From the NCBI GenBank assembly GCA_001986395.2, contig MQVO02000032.1, positions 186,001-250,000 on the forward strand: 64,000 bases of DNA, written 5' to 3'. The DNA comes from Irpex lacteus (taxonomy: Eukaryota > Basidiomycota > Agaricomycetes > Polyporales > Irpicaceae). Below the pieces are notes generated by a model. That model saw only the letters and a list, made by a program, of their open reading frames with translations. It searched no databases and was not told the origin of the DNA. Shown piece after piece: positions 25,937 through 39,128 of this stretch (the stretch's first letter is position 1; every line of letters begins with the position of its first letter). The translations under genes and the position numbers were made by a program.

Positions 25937-26700
25937 ATGGAGAGCTCAATAACGGCACCTCAAGCAACACGACCTAATCTTGAACGCACTCACTCGGGGA
26001 ACAGAACATCGTCGAGAGGGGACAAGGCCGACGCGGGAAAGCCATCAGCTACGATGTCCCAATCTGTACGCATTAGTCTCTTGTCCAATTCATTGCTTGG
26101 CTCAGTTGGTGCAAAGTAGGCTTTGGCAGCACAAAGGGCGACAAAGTACAAGGAAAAGTACGCGTAACATCCGATTTGTTGATGCAGTCACGCTTAGTAG
26201 CCGTATGGACAGGTTCCTTGCTATGAAGGAGAAGTACGAACAAGTTAACGCGGTGAGTACGTGTAGTGGACTTAATTGTCACCAAGGGCTTATTATATAA
26301 TATCATAGACCCATACACAATACGAGCGCGAGCTTGCTCAGGCAGCGGAGAAGATGCGCAACCTCCAAAACGAGTGCAAGTGCGTCGCCAATTACTTTTC
26401 TCCTCTAGTTCACTCATCAGCCCAACGTCAACCCTATCCAGCCTTCTACTTGACGCTGTAGACATTGCGGTACCAGGCCAGCCAACTCTCATACACTACC
26501 TCCAACACGACCCTGTCCCAATCCACTATACCACCGCGAGCGTCCCAGTAGCTCCGGAGGTCATGCCGATCCCAGTGCAGGTACCGATGCCGATGCAGGT
26601 GCCAATTCCGCAGCAACCACATCCTATGCCAATGGTCGAGCCTATACAGTTCATTCCTCATCAACCGCCGAATGCGAATGGTACGAACGGCCACATATGA
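25937..26700 (+). CDS. coiled-coil protein with Pro/Met-rich C-terminus
   Basis: Five exons, 25937-26065, 26120-26157, 26201-26252, 26309-26379, 26442-26700, giving 182 residues with consistent phases. The N-terminal 43 residues are polar and disordered. The middle, about 44-105, is a charged coiled coil (LAAQRATKYKEN, FLAMKEKYEQVNA, YERELAQAAEKMRNLQNEC) ending in LLLDAVDIAV. The C-terminus is rich in Pro, Met, Val and Gln with PxP-type repeats (VPMPMQVPIPQQPHPM). The coiled-coil pattern faintly recalls small subunits of chromatin-remodelling complexes such as INO80 subunit F, but this is only a guess. It could equally be any small scaffold protein. Confidence 0.65.
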
Positions 26701-29700
26701 TGTCTGTCTTGTCATTATACCCCCGAGTCCTCGCTGTAATTCTGTACATTTGGTGAGTTCTGTCCTACACGAAACTAGCCTGTGTACTGAAGAACGTCAT
26801 TTATCATCAGCTAGCTTGCTATATATTTCAATCATAATGTTTTCTGAGACCGACGAGTACTGTACATGCAACGATTCACGTGACCGGGCAATCGGGATGT
26901 CGTTGTGGCCACCGTTGCCCCAGCTGCCCTCCCAACCTTCACTAATCCAACTTATCAGATATATTGTGGGCAGACGATTCGTGATACGACGATGGCTGTC
27001 TTTCGTCCCTTGGCATGGCCGCGCACTGTCGACAATTGAGGGTATCCAGTCGCTTCCGGTAAGTGCGTTGTTCCCAAATACAAGGTCCTCGTTCATTATC
27101 ACAATGCTCCTTATTCAGGTCCCTGTTGCAATACAGCAGACTATCGACTCTACCCTGTATGTGGTTCAGACTGGCTATGCCGAATTATCAGGAGACTAAG
27201 CCCACCGCTCATCATCTGTGCCTCTCGCGAGCGGGAGAGACTCGCAATTACAGGCCTCCACATCCTTGCACATGTATACGAGTGGGCTTTCAGGCCGCTG
27301 GTAATGGGAGGCTATGACGAATAGGTCTAATCCACGCTATCAGATATGATATCTTCCCTCTGGCGGTGCTGATCGACATATGCATTTACTAGGACGCTCG
27401 TGCATAGCATATTGAACTTCAGCTCCTCGACCGATTGCAATCCGCCAATCACCAATCCCCTTCCCAAAGTTCCTACTACTGTAACATGCACAGATCCGAC
27501 TGTTGCCCCAACTACTCTTCCAGCCTTCGCTAATCCAACTTATCAGATATATTATAGACAGATGATTTGTGATGCGAGAATGGCTACCTTTCGTTGAAGG
27601 TATGTGGTCTCTTTTGGTAAGCAGCGTTGTTCACAAATACATGCCCTTGTCCAGTATCACAATACTACTTATATAGGTTCGGTTGCAATCCGGCAGACCT
27701 TCGAATCCACTCTGTGAGTGGTTCAGACTTATCAGGGGACTACGCCTAATACTCGACATCCAGTGTGCCCCTCGCTAGCTGGAGAGAACTGCAATTGCTG
27801 GTCTCGACATCCTCGCACATGCACACGGATAGGACCTCAGGCCGCTGGCAACGGGAGGCTATCACGACTAGGTCTCTGATTCACGCTATCGGATTCATAT
27901 CTCCCCTCTTGCGGTGCTGATCGACATATACATTTACTAGGACGCTCGTGCATAGGGTATTCGAACTTCAGCTCCTCGAACGATTGCGATCCTCCAATCA
28001 CCGACATCCTTATCAAAGCTCCAGTCTTCCGGACCGCGACCCAAATACACATATGTACTTCTTTGGTAATTCATTGGTCCTTCTGTATTCAGGACTATGC
28101 TGAATGTATCTTTCAGGGCTCCCTTGTCATGTCTAGCTCATCGGGTCGCCCCACCCGCTTCTACCTCAACAGTGCTGGGAATAAATCGGCTCCGACTCTG
28201 GGGTGTATATGCTGTTGATTCTAATCTTGCAGCTGGTGCGTAGGCGTTTGACTTGGTTTCTCCGTGAACACCCAATAACGGCAGGTGATTAGTTCGTGTC
28301 CCTCACAACACGGCTTCGATCGTTATGCTCCGGACATGTGTTGGCAATGTTTGCCAGCCGCATTGGAATTCGGAGCGTAAGTGTTTTATATCTGGTCACT
28401 TTCGTGATAAATCCACACATATATGGATCCATGCTTATCAAATAATACGATCGCAGAAAAAATCGGCAACCTGCAGTGCATTCAAAATACTCGAACATCA
28501 GTATCTGGAATGACGCAAACAGTCGCGCGCAGCATGTGTAAGCCAAAGAATTCGGAAGCTGACTCGTCTTCCCTGGCGTTTTTGTGGTTAACGGGTAGGC
28601 GATCGTATCCTGCTAGCTATGAGTCTAGGGTTTGCGTTTTCTGATTCTGCAAGTGACAGGTGTATGGCGTGGCCCATTGCGGCAGTCAAATGACCATGGT
28701 GATCGCAGCAACGGGCTCTAATGTTGAGGTCCGAACACGACAGTGTTCCTAAAGCCTATCGTTTGCGATGGAATTCGGAGCGTGGGTGTCTATCCCTGAC
28801 AAATTTGTTCGGGACAACATTGGCTTACCGCGCGTGCAGATTCTTAGAGTAACTACTTCCACGCTTGCAAGTACCGCTTGTCATGAGATCCCATACAGCT
28901 CATACTTCATCGCTAAAGCTGTAGGTAATGAATCAGTACGAGGGCGGACCTTTTGGACTTGTCAATAGCAAGAACCTCTATGGTGTAAGGTTCATAGGCA
29001 CGTGTTCTTCTCCCGGATAACTTTACTCTCGGGGTTTTTCCGTCGTGTGGATTTCGCTTGAGCTACCTCATTCTCGGACGCGCGATGGTATGGGACATTG
29101 ACAATCAAGAAAACGTGTCTTACCCTCCTTAATTCCGGCTACTTTCCCGCATAAATTTGCTCTCTTATTACATCCAGCTTACGTCTTATTTGCCGCAATC
29201 TATCCTCCCTAGAGTGGGTCTGACTCAGGTGCAAGGTGAGTACACCTCATCAGCATCAAGTTGCAACGTATTGGACTAACTCCGTCATTATAGCATAATG
29301 GACTTAAGCTTTAGGGCCTGCGTGGCGCGTACATGCACATTACATGTTCCCTCACAATCTGTTTCAATGCACGGACGCTTAGTCGGCTCATGACAATCTC
29401 ATCATGTTCCTACGCGTCTGTGGAATTCAAGATGGTGCACCATGTGGTAATCGAGCGGCCGCTTGCCTCAGTTGTATATGCGACTATCAGACGATTTGTT
29501 AACTAGAGTATCCGATATTCAACTCTGTGCGTCTCATACTACTATTAGGGCGCTACATACAGCTATTTGACTTATCGTTGCAGGGCCGCGACATAGTTTG
29601 CTGGACGACTGTACCCGACACAGTAATCGTGCTAAGAACACAGGAAACGTCTCTCTTTCCGCGCCCAGGATCGTACTGTGCGCAGTGCACCCATCGATTC

Positions 29701-30279
29701 CGAATACAAGGCTCTGAAATAAACTCAGCTAGACACGAGGTTCACCCATACATGCACGGGGCTTTTATTTATTACCCGTTTCGGTAAAATGTATCCCTAT
29801 AGACAGACTGTCCTCCTTCGGCGGCTTACAACTTACCCAAGCTCGTACTCAACGAGTGTTACGGATCGAGTGGCGGCGGTACATGTGTATGATCGCATGT
29901 CACCTGCATGCAGTGGCACCTTTCGTGTTGTTGACCAATGGATGTCTTCATCTGTTCTGCTCGAAGCCAGTCAGGGGCAAAGGCACGTCATCATTCTACC
30001 CTTTTACTCTATACAAGGTGTGTTCACCCTTCCTACATAAGACTGTAGCGATCGCCATCACAACAGAGCCTACAATCTAGATCAAGTTTCTCCCAACTCA
30101 GTGGCGCCCCTTTTAAACGACTGCTTTCTGTAGAAGCCGGCAGGCTTCATCCGAAGGGGGCGAGCGTCGGAAATCCTTGATTCGTCCAGTACAGAAGGCA
30201 TAAAGCCTAGGATCCCAGCCATTCTCACCTGGATCTCCCCTCGCCCGAGACAGCATTCGCGCGCGTCGACTTTAACATC
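26701..30279. other. gene-poor region with diverged tandem duplication
   Basis: About 3.6 kb without a supported gene. The first third holds the tandem duplication described separately. A further short motif (GGAATTCGGAGCGT) occurs at about 28366 and again at about 28770, hinting at more decayed duplications. The last part includes the BCS1-like gene promoter. Confidence 0.5.
26912..28005. repeat. diverged direct tandem duplication, about 0.5 kb units
   Basis: Copy A (about 26912-27456) and copy B (about 27497-28005) run in the same direction and share many blocks, for example AATCCAACTTATCAGATATA, GCGGTGCTGATCGACATA and TTTACTAGGACGCTCGTGCA. They differ by many substitutions and small gaps. 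Neither copy holds a frame longer than about 175 codons with recognisable content, so the unit may be an old pseudogene or repeat. Confidence 0.7.
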
Positions 30280-33200
30280 ATGAATGCGCTCAAGAGCCTA
30301 TTGACGCCGCTCACGAGCAGCACAAGCCCGATACATGATACGCTGGTAAGTGCTCGACAAGGCTCGCCTTCGCCCTTTATGCGCTGAGAGCTCCTTCTCA
30401 GAAACTTGTAGTCATTGGGAGTACCGTTGAGACCGCTCGTCGGGCTTCCATGTCTGCGTGGAACGGTTTTGTGGATTGTACGTGACCTCATAATATATCA
30501 AAGTCATTTCTGACGCGAGAGCCATTCACCAGCCTTCTTCCTTACTGCCCACTTTTGTCAAGAAGACTATCCCTATGACTGGTGAGTCGCATATAGTGTA
30601 AGATACCCATTTATAGCTGCTAATCTGCTTTATCAGGCTCATGCACTGGCTGTCTAAGGTAATTTGCGAGCAGAAGTGGATGTAACAGATGCCAGGCACG
30701 CTGATATGTCAATCCACAGCAACCTGCATGGGGTCGTAGTCGAGAGTTTGATATTACGACACGCTCAGTTAACGGCATATCTCAGAGCACGACAGGGGAT
30801 TTGGTAGACGATGACGAAGAGGATAATGTGGAATTTTCAGCTGACAGCCATCGGCGTAAGCGTAAAGGTACGTCCCCATGAAGTTTTTGTATCCTGCTCT
30901 TGCTTACGTTCTATGTAGTGGCAATCATCCCTAGTGTCGGTACGTACACGATGACGAAAACTGTGACGACGTCAGTCTGCTCAACGATGCTTATACGTGC
31001 ATTCAGATACCACCCATACCATCTATTATCGGGGACATTGGCTCAAAGTAAGCAAACTGTAGCTTGTCTCGATGAGCGCCGTTAATCGTTGGCTTAGATT
31101 ACTCGTAAAAGGCGAGCTCACGAGTACGGCTCCTGCAGCGAACTGACGATAAGGTTAGTAGAATAATACTAGTTTCGGAAATCGTAGTGGACTGACCCTG
31201 AGCGATAAATGCAGCGTGGTGGCGCGCAATAACGATATTCTGAAGAAGCTCGTACTAGAAGCCAAGCGTGAATACGAGAAGGATGCGATCCACCGCGTGC
31301 ATATCTTCATGGCTGAAACGTTCGTCTACGCTCATTCACCTTAACTTCCACAGTTCTGACCAAGTAATACAGACCGTACGCGTGCTGGCGCTGGAGTGGT
31401 GCCCGCCAGAAGCGACCCATGAGTTCCATAGTTCTCGAGCCAGGCGTTAAGGACATGATCCTCGCTGACTGTAAGGATTTCCTTCAATCAGAAGACTGGT
31501 ACGTTACTCTTCATATATCACAGCCACCTTTTCTTTCCTGATCGCGCCTCCCTCATTGTCAGGTATGCCGAGAGAGGTGTGTCAGAAACACACTATTTCA
31601 GGGTCGTAGAGTTTCTAACATAAACAGGAATTCCTTTTCGCCGAGGTTACTTGTTACACGGTGTTCCGGGGAGGTGCGTTTGCTCGCATTTATCATCTCT
31701 CACCTCGGGTTCACACCAGCATGTCGATATAGCGGAAAAACATCACTGATACATAGCTTGGCCGGAGAGCTCGGGCTCGACATCTATGTTGTAAGCTTAT
31801 CTTCCAAAGGGTGAGTCGTCGACCTGTCTCGGCAGTACTAAGACTGAATTGTGTATAGCATGAGTGATGATACACTAGCGAAGCTCATGGGGAATGTTCC
31901 GTCCAGGTATACAGTCTTTATAATCTGTACAGTATGAGCGCTAACAACTGTGGCGGATGTATAGATGTATTCTCCTTCTTGAAGATCTTGACGCTGCATT
32001 CACACGGGGTATCTCTCGTGATGAGAACTCTACTGGTGCACCAACCAGGAAAACTACTTCCAATACCCGAGAGAAAGATGATAGCAGTAAGGAAGACAAC
32101 ACTTCAACACTCACTCTGAGTGGCCTGTTAAACAGCTTGGACGGAGTCGCCGCGGCAGAAGGCCGGTAAGTAACATTTGAACCATTTGTTGTAATACCGA
32201 AGTCACTAACACCGCGATACTCAAACATCAGCCTACTGTTTGCCACCACTAATCACATCGAGCGACTTGACCCCGCACTCAGTCGACCGGGCCGCATGGA
32301 CGTATGGGTGAACTTCAAAAACGCAACGAGATGGCAAGCAGAGGGCATATTCAAATGCTTTTTCCCGGCGGAGGTCGAGCAGCCGATTCAAGCCCCGCGT
32401 GATCCTCTTTCTCAGGACAATCTTCCTGGATCCGGACGCAAGAAGCGGTCTGCCATAGTACCGCCCTTGTCCGAATCCGAGCTTAATATCCTTGCTAAGC
32501 GTTTTGCAGCGTCCATTCCAGAGGACGAATTCAGCGTAAGTCAAGTATTATGTCTCAGTTTGGCGTGAACTAACAGTCACGTAGGTCGCCTCCCTTCAAG
32601 GGTACCTTCTCCGTAACAAGACTCGGCCACGAGAGTGCGTCGAAGAAGCTACGTCTTGGTGCGTAATACCTTGCTTGCCGGATCGTGGGATGTAGAGAGT
32701 AACGGATGTGCCTGTAGGGTCGTACAAGAGCGGGAGACTCGTGCTCGGCTGCAAAGGGAGAAAGAAGAGGTGAGCGCGCCATCTTCATGCCTTGCAATCA
32801 CGTACAGGTTACTTACCAGATATTTACTGTAGCGCGAGGCTAAGGAAAAGCAGGTTCGTGTAATGCACATCACCATCACGAATTCGTCCTGATGAATTCC
32901 ATCGTAGGCGGCTCAGGCCAAGACTGAGGTAAGTTTTTTTGTTGCTCTATGATCCGGGCACACACCTGACGTGATTCATTCTTAGACAGAACAGGTAAAT
33001 CATTCACAGAAGTGAGTCGACCTTCATTGTGGCTAAACGCGTAGCAGCAGAAGCCGACAGAAGCTTCAACGACAGCAGAGGTAAGTTTTAAACTTCTGCA
33101 AGTATGTTCTGAGTTTTGATATAACGAGTCCTAGACGGAGAAGACGTCCGGTTCTGACGAACTAGAAGCGGACGACGGCGGCGATTCAGAGGGAGAAGAT

Positions 33201-33281
33201 TCGTCAACTGCATTCTCGACTGGTGCCACCGAAATTTGGGTCGACGTAGATGACACGCCTCAGTCGGGCCCCGCTGAGTGA
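30280..33281 (+). CDS. BCS1-type AAA ATPase, 23 exons
   Basis: I traced 23 exons totalling 1758 nt (585 residues), all phases closing: starting 30280-30345, 30402-30477, 30533-30581 and ending 33135-33281. The N-terminal BCS1 domain includes HFCQEDYPYDWLMHWLSK and TIYYRGHWLK. The linker RPMSSIVLEPGVKDMIL leads to the AAA module: GIPFRRGYLLHG, Walker A GVPGSGKTS (about residue 255), Walker B ILLLEDLDAAF (about 300), a second region LLFATTNHIERLDPALSRPG with the arginine finger, and the lid. The C-terminal tail is charged and encoded by tiny exons. Bcs1 inserts the Rieske protein into complex III in the mitochondrial inner membrane. Basidiomycetes have many diverged relatives, so the substrate here is unknown. 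No clear presequence is seen. Confidence 0.88.
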
Positions 33282-33638
33282 ACACACGATTCCTCTCGAC
33301 CCTGTTCGAAGTCTGTACGGCAGGTAATACACGGTAATACGTTAGCCTAGCATCCACCATAGAGAAGTTTACGATAGCACGATCATCAGTATCACGTTAG
33401 TTTACATAGAGTAGTAGTCATCATGGGACCGGACTGAACAGTATTGTTGTTGTTTGTTGTATATTCATTCTGTACTCGGGTTCTACCAGTTATATGCAAG
33501 AGATTATATAGAAGTACCGTGCGACCGAACTGTAAGATCGTGACAACAAAACGACTGGAAAAACAGACAGACATTTCTCTAAAGACAGCGTATATGCAGG
33601 CATCCATATCCGTATGTATACTACTATATGTACTTTGT
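33282..33638. other. convergent intergenic region
   Basis: It carries the 3' flanks of the BCS1-like and DNM1 genes. It is AT-rich in part and holds no gene. Confidence 0.5.
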
Positions 33639-36591
33639 CTACGTCGACTTTAAGGTTACCTCCGAGAGAGTTTTGAAAGCGTCCTTGTATGCGTCCAACA
33701 GCGCCTTCACCCTCGTGCGCTCCGCCACGAGAGCCTCGTCCTCATTCAGCAACTCGCCAAACAAGTCAGGCTTGTACAGCGACGCGACGAGCCTGTTCTG
33801 CACATGTTGCGACGTAAAGTTCACGAGCAGGTGCATGATGGCCTTGGGGATGAGGTCCTGGATCGTCTGGCGCACGATGTTGAAGTACGACGCAATGAGC
33901 GAGCGTATGAGGTTCGTCTCCATCTCCTCCCGCATCGTCAGCTGAGGGCCTCCGTCCGACGCCTGTAAACGACAGATAGCAGATAAGCAAACGGCCAATG
34001 ACAAAGAAACGGAGACGGAGGAGACGTGAGTTCCCGAAACAGGATTTCGTTTTGACGTGCGTGAGGAATTCAATGTCAATGTACTTACGGCTTCTATATG
34101 CTTCCCCAAGCTCTTCATATCGAACGCCGCGTTGCTCCCCTCAATAGCCCGCTTCCCGGCCATCAAACCAGACCTCAACGCAAGGTCGTTACTGCCGGAA
34201 ACCTCCCGCCCCACAGGCGATATCGACGTCTCCGTAGTATTGGTCGCCCGTTCGATCGACGCGCCAGACAGCGGTGCGGTGCCGTTCTGGCCAAAGAAGT
34301 AGGTCAGGAACGTCTCCTTGGCGGCGCTGGAGCCTGCGGGTGGTTGAGGGACGACCTGTTTGTGGTGGTGATGGTGGTGCGGTTTGGGTGACGTTGCTCG
34401 ACGGGCAGATGCTGCTGCAGGTCCCGAGGGGGTTGTACGGGCTCGTTCGTGTAGTGAGCCAGACACTGTGCGGCCTTCTCGGCCGTTGGCGCCGTTAGCA
34501 CTTGCTGTGTCGTCACTGGATTCAGCGATATCTTCTGACGCGTCAGAGGAGCCGTTGAGGATCTCTGCAGCAGAGGGCTATAGGGAGATGGTCATTAGTC
34601 GAGTTCAAGAGTGCTCTGGAGGGTACGTATAACGTACTCGTGGAGGTGCGATCTGTCTTGGAGGTGTAGGGGCAGAAGCCTGTGACGTCGCAGCAGCAGA
34701 GCCAGATATGAACGCCGGATGGTTTGTGTTGATGTATGCTGTCTGAATATCAATGAGACTTTGGGCGTACTCCGTCGTTGGACCAAGCCGTTCCCGCAAC
34801 AGCTCAGACACAACTTCCACGAGTTGCGCATGCAACCTAGGGAAACGTTGCAGCTCCTGTATGCAGATATATTAACAATGGCATTCGAGACACGAGAAAG
34901 TGTACAACTTACCGCGCTCGTGCAATTATGACATATCTTGACAAGCTCCTCATACACCAATTCAACACACCTCAAACTCGGCGCCTCAAGCAGCTTAATC
35001 TGCGGCTTCACAAGCAAGTCGAACGCGATCTCCGGTACGAACAAACTCGGCCGGGGGCCCGTCGAGTTTCGGATCGCCGTGCGGATATCCTGGTTGTCCA
35101 GGTTGTGCGTGGCGTCGAGTGAGAGCAGGGCGTGCCCGAAGACGTCGTTGAAGATGTAGTATATGCGTGCGCCACCGGAGAGCTCTTTTGTTGATACCTC
35201 GGCGTTGGTGCCTTCGATCGAGGAGACGAAGTCTCGTGCGAATTGGGTCATGAGTCGGAGGATTAGACCGCCTTGCTGATTGTGATTCTTGGTGTTAGTG
35301 CTGCGTTAACCCTGGCTTAAAGAAAACTTACTTGGTTCGCGTCACCGTAGATGGCAGAGTCACCGAACGAGTTGAGCTCTTGCTGTGCTTGACCCATCAA
35401 CGTATTCAACTTGGCCTTCATATCCGGTAGTTTGTCCCGTATATGGTTCATAAGCACCTGGTTCAACGTCTTCGCGAGATACTTGGTACCATTCTTGTGC
35501 GCAATATTCCGGTACGCGGCGTGGCTCTTGAAGAACTCCGCTTCATGGTCGAGAGCGTCGCCCAAGCTTTTGTTCGAATTGATGTCTTGCTGGCTGCGAT
35601 TGACGACACCGATGAATCCGAGCTTGAGGGGGTAGACACGGCCGGTGAGGATGTCCAGGGCGTTGGTGCCTGCGTCCATTAGGTCGAGTTTCGTGAGGAC
35701 ACCAATTGTGCGACGGCCCTGTGGGTCCACGGAGCGTGCAAGCTTCAGGGACTCCGAGTTCGCGAGGTCGACGTTGGCGGCGGAAACGGCGAGGATGACG
35801 CTGTGCGAATTGACGCGTGAATGACGTCCATACGGAAATGGGTGAGAACCTTACCAGTTCGGTTTTGAGATGTAGTCTAATACAAGACCGCGGATTTGTC
35901 GCTCGATGTCGCTGGGCTGGTCACCAACAGGGATCTTGTAGGCAGAGGTTAGTCATGCAGGGTACAAGACCACTGAAGTCTGCTCACCTTTGTCAAACCC
36001 GGCAAGTCCACCAGCGTCAGGTCAAGCACATTAGGGCTGTATATCCTGAGGTGAATGGGCAACTTGCTGATACCCTTGTTCTGTCCAGCGACTCTGAACG
36101 TCTCCTGCTCGATCTCTTTCCGTATCTCGTCAAACTCCGTGAAGCGTTTGTCAATGTGTAAGAATTGGCCCCATTCGGTGTATGACTGAGAGCTGCTTGA
36201 GGACGGGTCGGGTACGGGTGTGTGGATGAGTTGAAGGATGAGGGGTCGCCTGGTCACGATGCCTTGGCCACGGGGGAGAAAGTCGCGTCCGACAATGCTG
36301 TACACGACGTGACGGTGAGCGCGAAACCTTCCGCGAGACAAAGGACGTACGTTTCAAGGACACTCGACTTGCCTGCCGATTGACTACCAACCTACAAACA
36401 CAACTGAACATTCAGCGAGACTTCTAAAGCGCATATAGCCGTACCACAGCGAGCTGGGGCATGTCCAGCTCTCCGCCTTGGATTGAACATCAGGTGAGCA
36501 ATTACGCGCATGACAACACAACTTGTGGCTTACCAAGGTTGGCAAAGGTATCCTGCAGCTTGTTAACTAGCTTGATGAGGTCTGCGTCCAT
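33639..36591 (-). CDS. DNM1: dynamin-related GTPase for mitochondrial/peroxisomal fission
   Basis: Ten exons read right to left, 36534-36591, 36445-36476, 36351-36391, 35988-36297, 35855-35934, 35332-35800, 34913-35275, 34638-34856, 34089-34577, 33639-33962, giving 794 residues. The GTPase domain shows G1 [12 protein letters not shown]2 within [13 protein letters not shown]3 LVDLPGLTK and G4 TKLDLMD. The middle/stalk includes [19 protein letters not shown] and [20 protein letters not shown] variable insert rich in Ser, Ala and Pro with a six-histidine run precedes the GTPase effector domain (last 108 residues, an exon of its own). The spacing and [20 protein letters not shown] favour Dnm1 over Vps1. 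It assembles in rings on mitochondria and peroxisomes to divide them. Confidence 0.93.
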
Positions 36592-37117
36592 CTCGTGAAT
36601 TTTCAAGGGTGCTAGTTGTGTTCAGCAGAGAGGTCGATATAAAAGCCAATGAAGGAGGATGGTGGCCGAGGCAACGCGCGCACGGTGTAATGGAGTGAAG
36701 CACAAAGCCGCCGGGTGTACGTTGCTGGATTGCCTCAAACCTTGAACCGGCCGGCCGTTACACGTCACAAATAGAGTCCGCTGAAGGGTAGAGACGAGCT
36801 GAAGACCTCAAGTTTTGACAGCTGCGGTGTCGAGGATGAGGAACACGACGACGAGACACCGAGTTTGAGCAGAAAGAGGTCGACCACCAAAAGCCTATCC
36901 CGACGACTTTGGCGCTTAACCTCAAAGACCGGAGGAGCGACCGGATCAAAATTTCTCGTTTAGGAAGGCGAGGGCAACCATAACTTAGGGTTATCCTACC
37001 TTTCCTCAACGCTCTTGTGCATTCATCGGAAACAGAAAGCATAGCATTGAAATGGAACGAGCGGATAGAGTACAACCAAAATACATACAACTACCAAACT
37101 TACACGCAATCAAGCCC
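36592..37117. other. intergenic region: DNM1 promoter and DUF6534-gene 3' flank
   Basis: It holds the DNM1 promoter. No further feature is recognised. Confidence 0.5.
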
Positions 37118-39128
37118 TCATAGATCTGACACGAGCACAGTCTTTGTGACAAGAGGCATATCCGGTCTGTTGTTGGAGTTTCTTTCTTTGGTACTGGGAT
37201 GCAGCGAAAGCTAAGAGCAGAAGTAATGTCAAACATAATGCAGAAGAGGATCCCACTCCACAAAAAGCAACAGCACTCACCTCGATGTCGTCGTCGTGTG
37301 AATGGGTCCCTGGGCTTGACATAGTGACCTTCGACTTGTTGTCCCGGCTGGTACCGAAGCTGATGTTGGAGGGGTAGCTGGACACCTTGCCAGTAGCCGT
37401 GCGCTGCTGGTTAATACGTTCCCGCCCGTTGAGCATGGCAACTGCAGAGATAACAACATCAGTCATGGAGACTGTATTCGTGTAATAATCAGCACTTACA
37501 GAACGTATTGGCGTAGAGCTTAGTGACATTGACGTGGAACGCCAGCCTACATCCCCGTCAGACCTGTAGATAAATATAGTTAGGTGAAGTGCTGCTACTC
37601 ACCAGTACAGGTGGTTAGGAGCTGCATGGAACGTAATAAGCAGCAACGTCTGGATCAAAGTGACCAATATCCCTCGTTGCATGATGAAGTGCATCAACGC
37701 ACGAATCACAGAGTTCGTGCTATAGTTCGCTGACTATCAGAAGACGATGCTTTTCGTGTTGTTGAGAAGCCCACCTGTCGAACCCTGTTCTTGCAGATGC
37801 AAGCATCGAGCACATGGCTATGGTTGCGATGATATCCGTGAGTGCGCCAAAGCCTTTGGCAAGGCCGAAAAATACCTATAAAAACATTTGGAATCGTTAA
37901 AATCCCAATGACGAAACGTATGCTAGTGTTCTTACCGAGAAGGCTTCACTCCTGGCTGCTAGGACGGAATGCTTGTGAACCACCATAACGGTCGTGCAAC
38001 CTTTCAAACACCTCTCAATAACGGCAGCCGAAGCCTGAAGACACAAGACACCCACCGATACCTCCAGCTGCGCGTATTGAAATTTTATGTTCAGTAAAAA
38101 CTTGAAGAATGATAGCACAATGTATCACTGACCTGCCGCTGCCACAGACAACGTTCCCTACAACAATCAACCCAAGCTTAGTATCTTCATCGTAGAAATA
38201 AAATGAGAATTGGAGACATACCACAAGGATGGGGATGATGAAACTGCCATTTCGTACTTTGGCAACTGTAGGATCAGTAGAGTCAACATTTATGCATGTG
38301 AGACACATAGTGTAGAGGAGTCTAAGACTAACCAGTCCACAGCTGTACGACGAAGTACCCTTGAGAGCTATTATATAAATGTGAATATACGAGATGGGAC
38401 ACAAGGGAGTATAGGGTAAGCTTACATGAACGTGATGATAGTCGAGATCAGGCACTCCGCCGAAAGTTCACTGTTGGAACAGTCACGTAGCCAAGTTGAG
38501 CTGCTGTGCGTGCTACCCCGGTCATGTTAGGTTAGTACTTACTCGGTAATAGCGTTCAAGGGCACCAAGGACCCGAAGTGCGGAACCTTTTCGCAAAATG
38601 GGTAAGTCAATACCATAGCCTACGATATGTTTGGGAGCAGCGGAGAGCCATACGGTACTCACCAAGTAGTAGAACACCGACTGTGCGACCAAGGCAGCGG
38701 ACGTAGCGTTCAAAACCCTATACACCTAAAAGTCAGCGAAAATCCACGAAGAAGTGAGTGCGCCTTACAACATAGAGACCGCCTAAACCAGAGATAACTG
38801 AATGAGAATCGGAAGATGTGTGCCCTCTTTCTGACTTACGATGATCTGGAGCATCCTCCTGTCGTTCGACGGGAAGTAGATGTAACCTTGCAGCATGTTG
38901 ATGCCTGTTAGACTATAGTTCGAATTTATGGGACGGGTGTCAGTATTATATTAGACATCGCATGCGACGAGGCAGTGACGCACACCAGCGAACACAAGAA
39001 ACCTGCTCAAGGGTAGTCATCAATATCAGTGGCAGTATAAGACATGTAGTACACGTACCCCAGTACAATGGACCGACAACAGGAGCCAAGTCGAGGCCAT
39101 TGGCAGGGATCTCAGTGGAAGACGACAT
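37118..39128 (-). CDS. DUF6534-domain multi-pass membrane protein
   Basis: A gene of roughly a dozen or more exons read right to left from ATG 39128 (exon 39059-39128, MSSSTEIPANGLDLAPVVGP). Family segments appear in order: INMLQGYIYFPSNDRRML, VPHFGSLVPLNAITDELSAE, QGYFVVQLWTVAKVRNGSF, an internal membrane stretch, FFGLAKGFGALTDIIATIAM, and TNSVIRALMHFIMQRGILVT followed by a last membrane segment. The tail is hydrophilic, probably ending in PLVTKTVLVSDL. The order matches DUF6534 proteins of Basidiomycota, which have about seven helices and unknown function. Two places are unsure: a 7-nt exon near 38996-39002 and the exon near 38150. The stop depends on which acceptor is used near 37200-37220. 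Confidence 0.7.
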
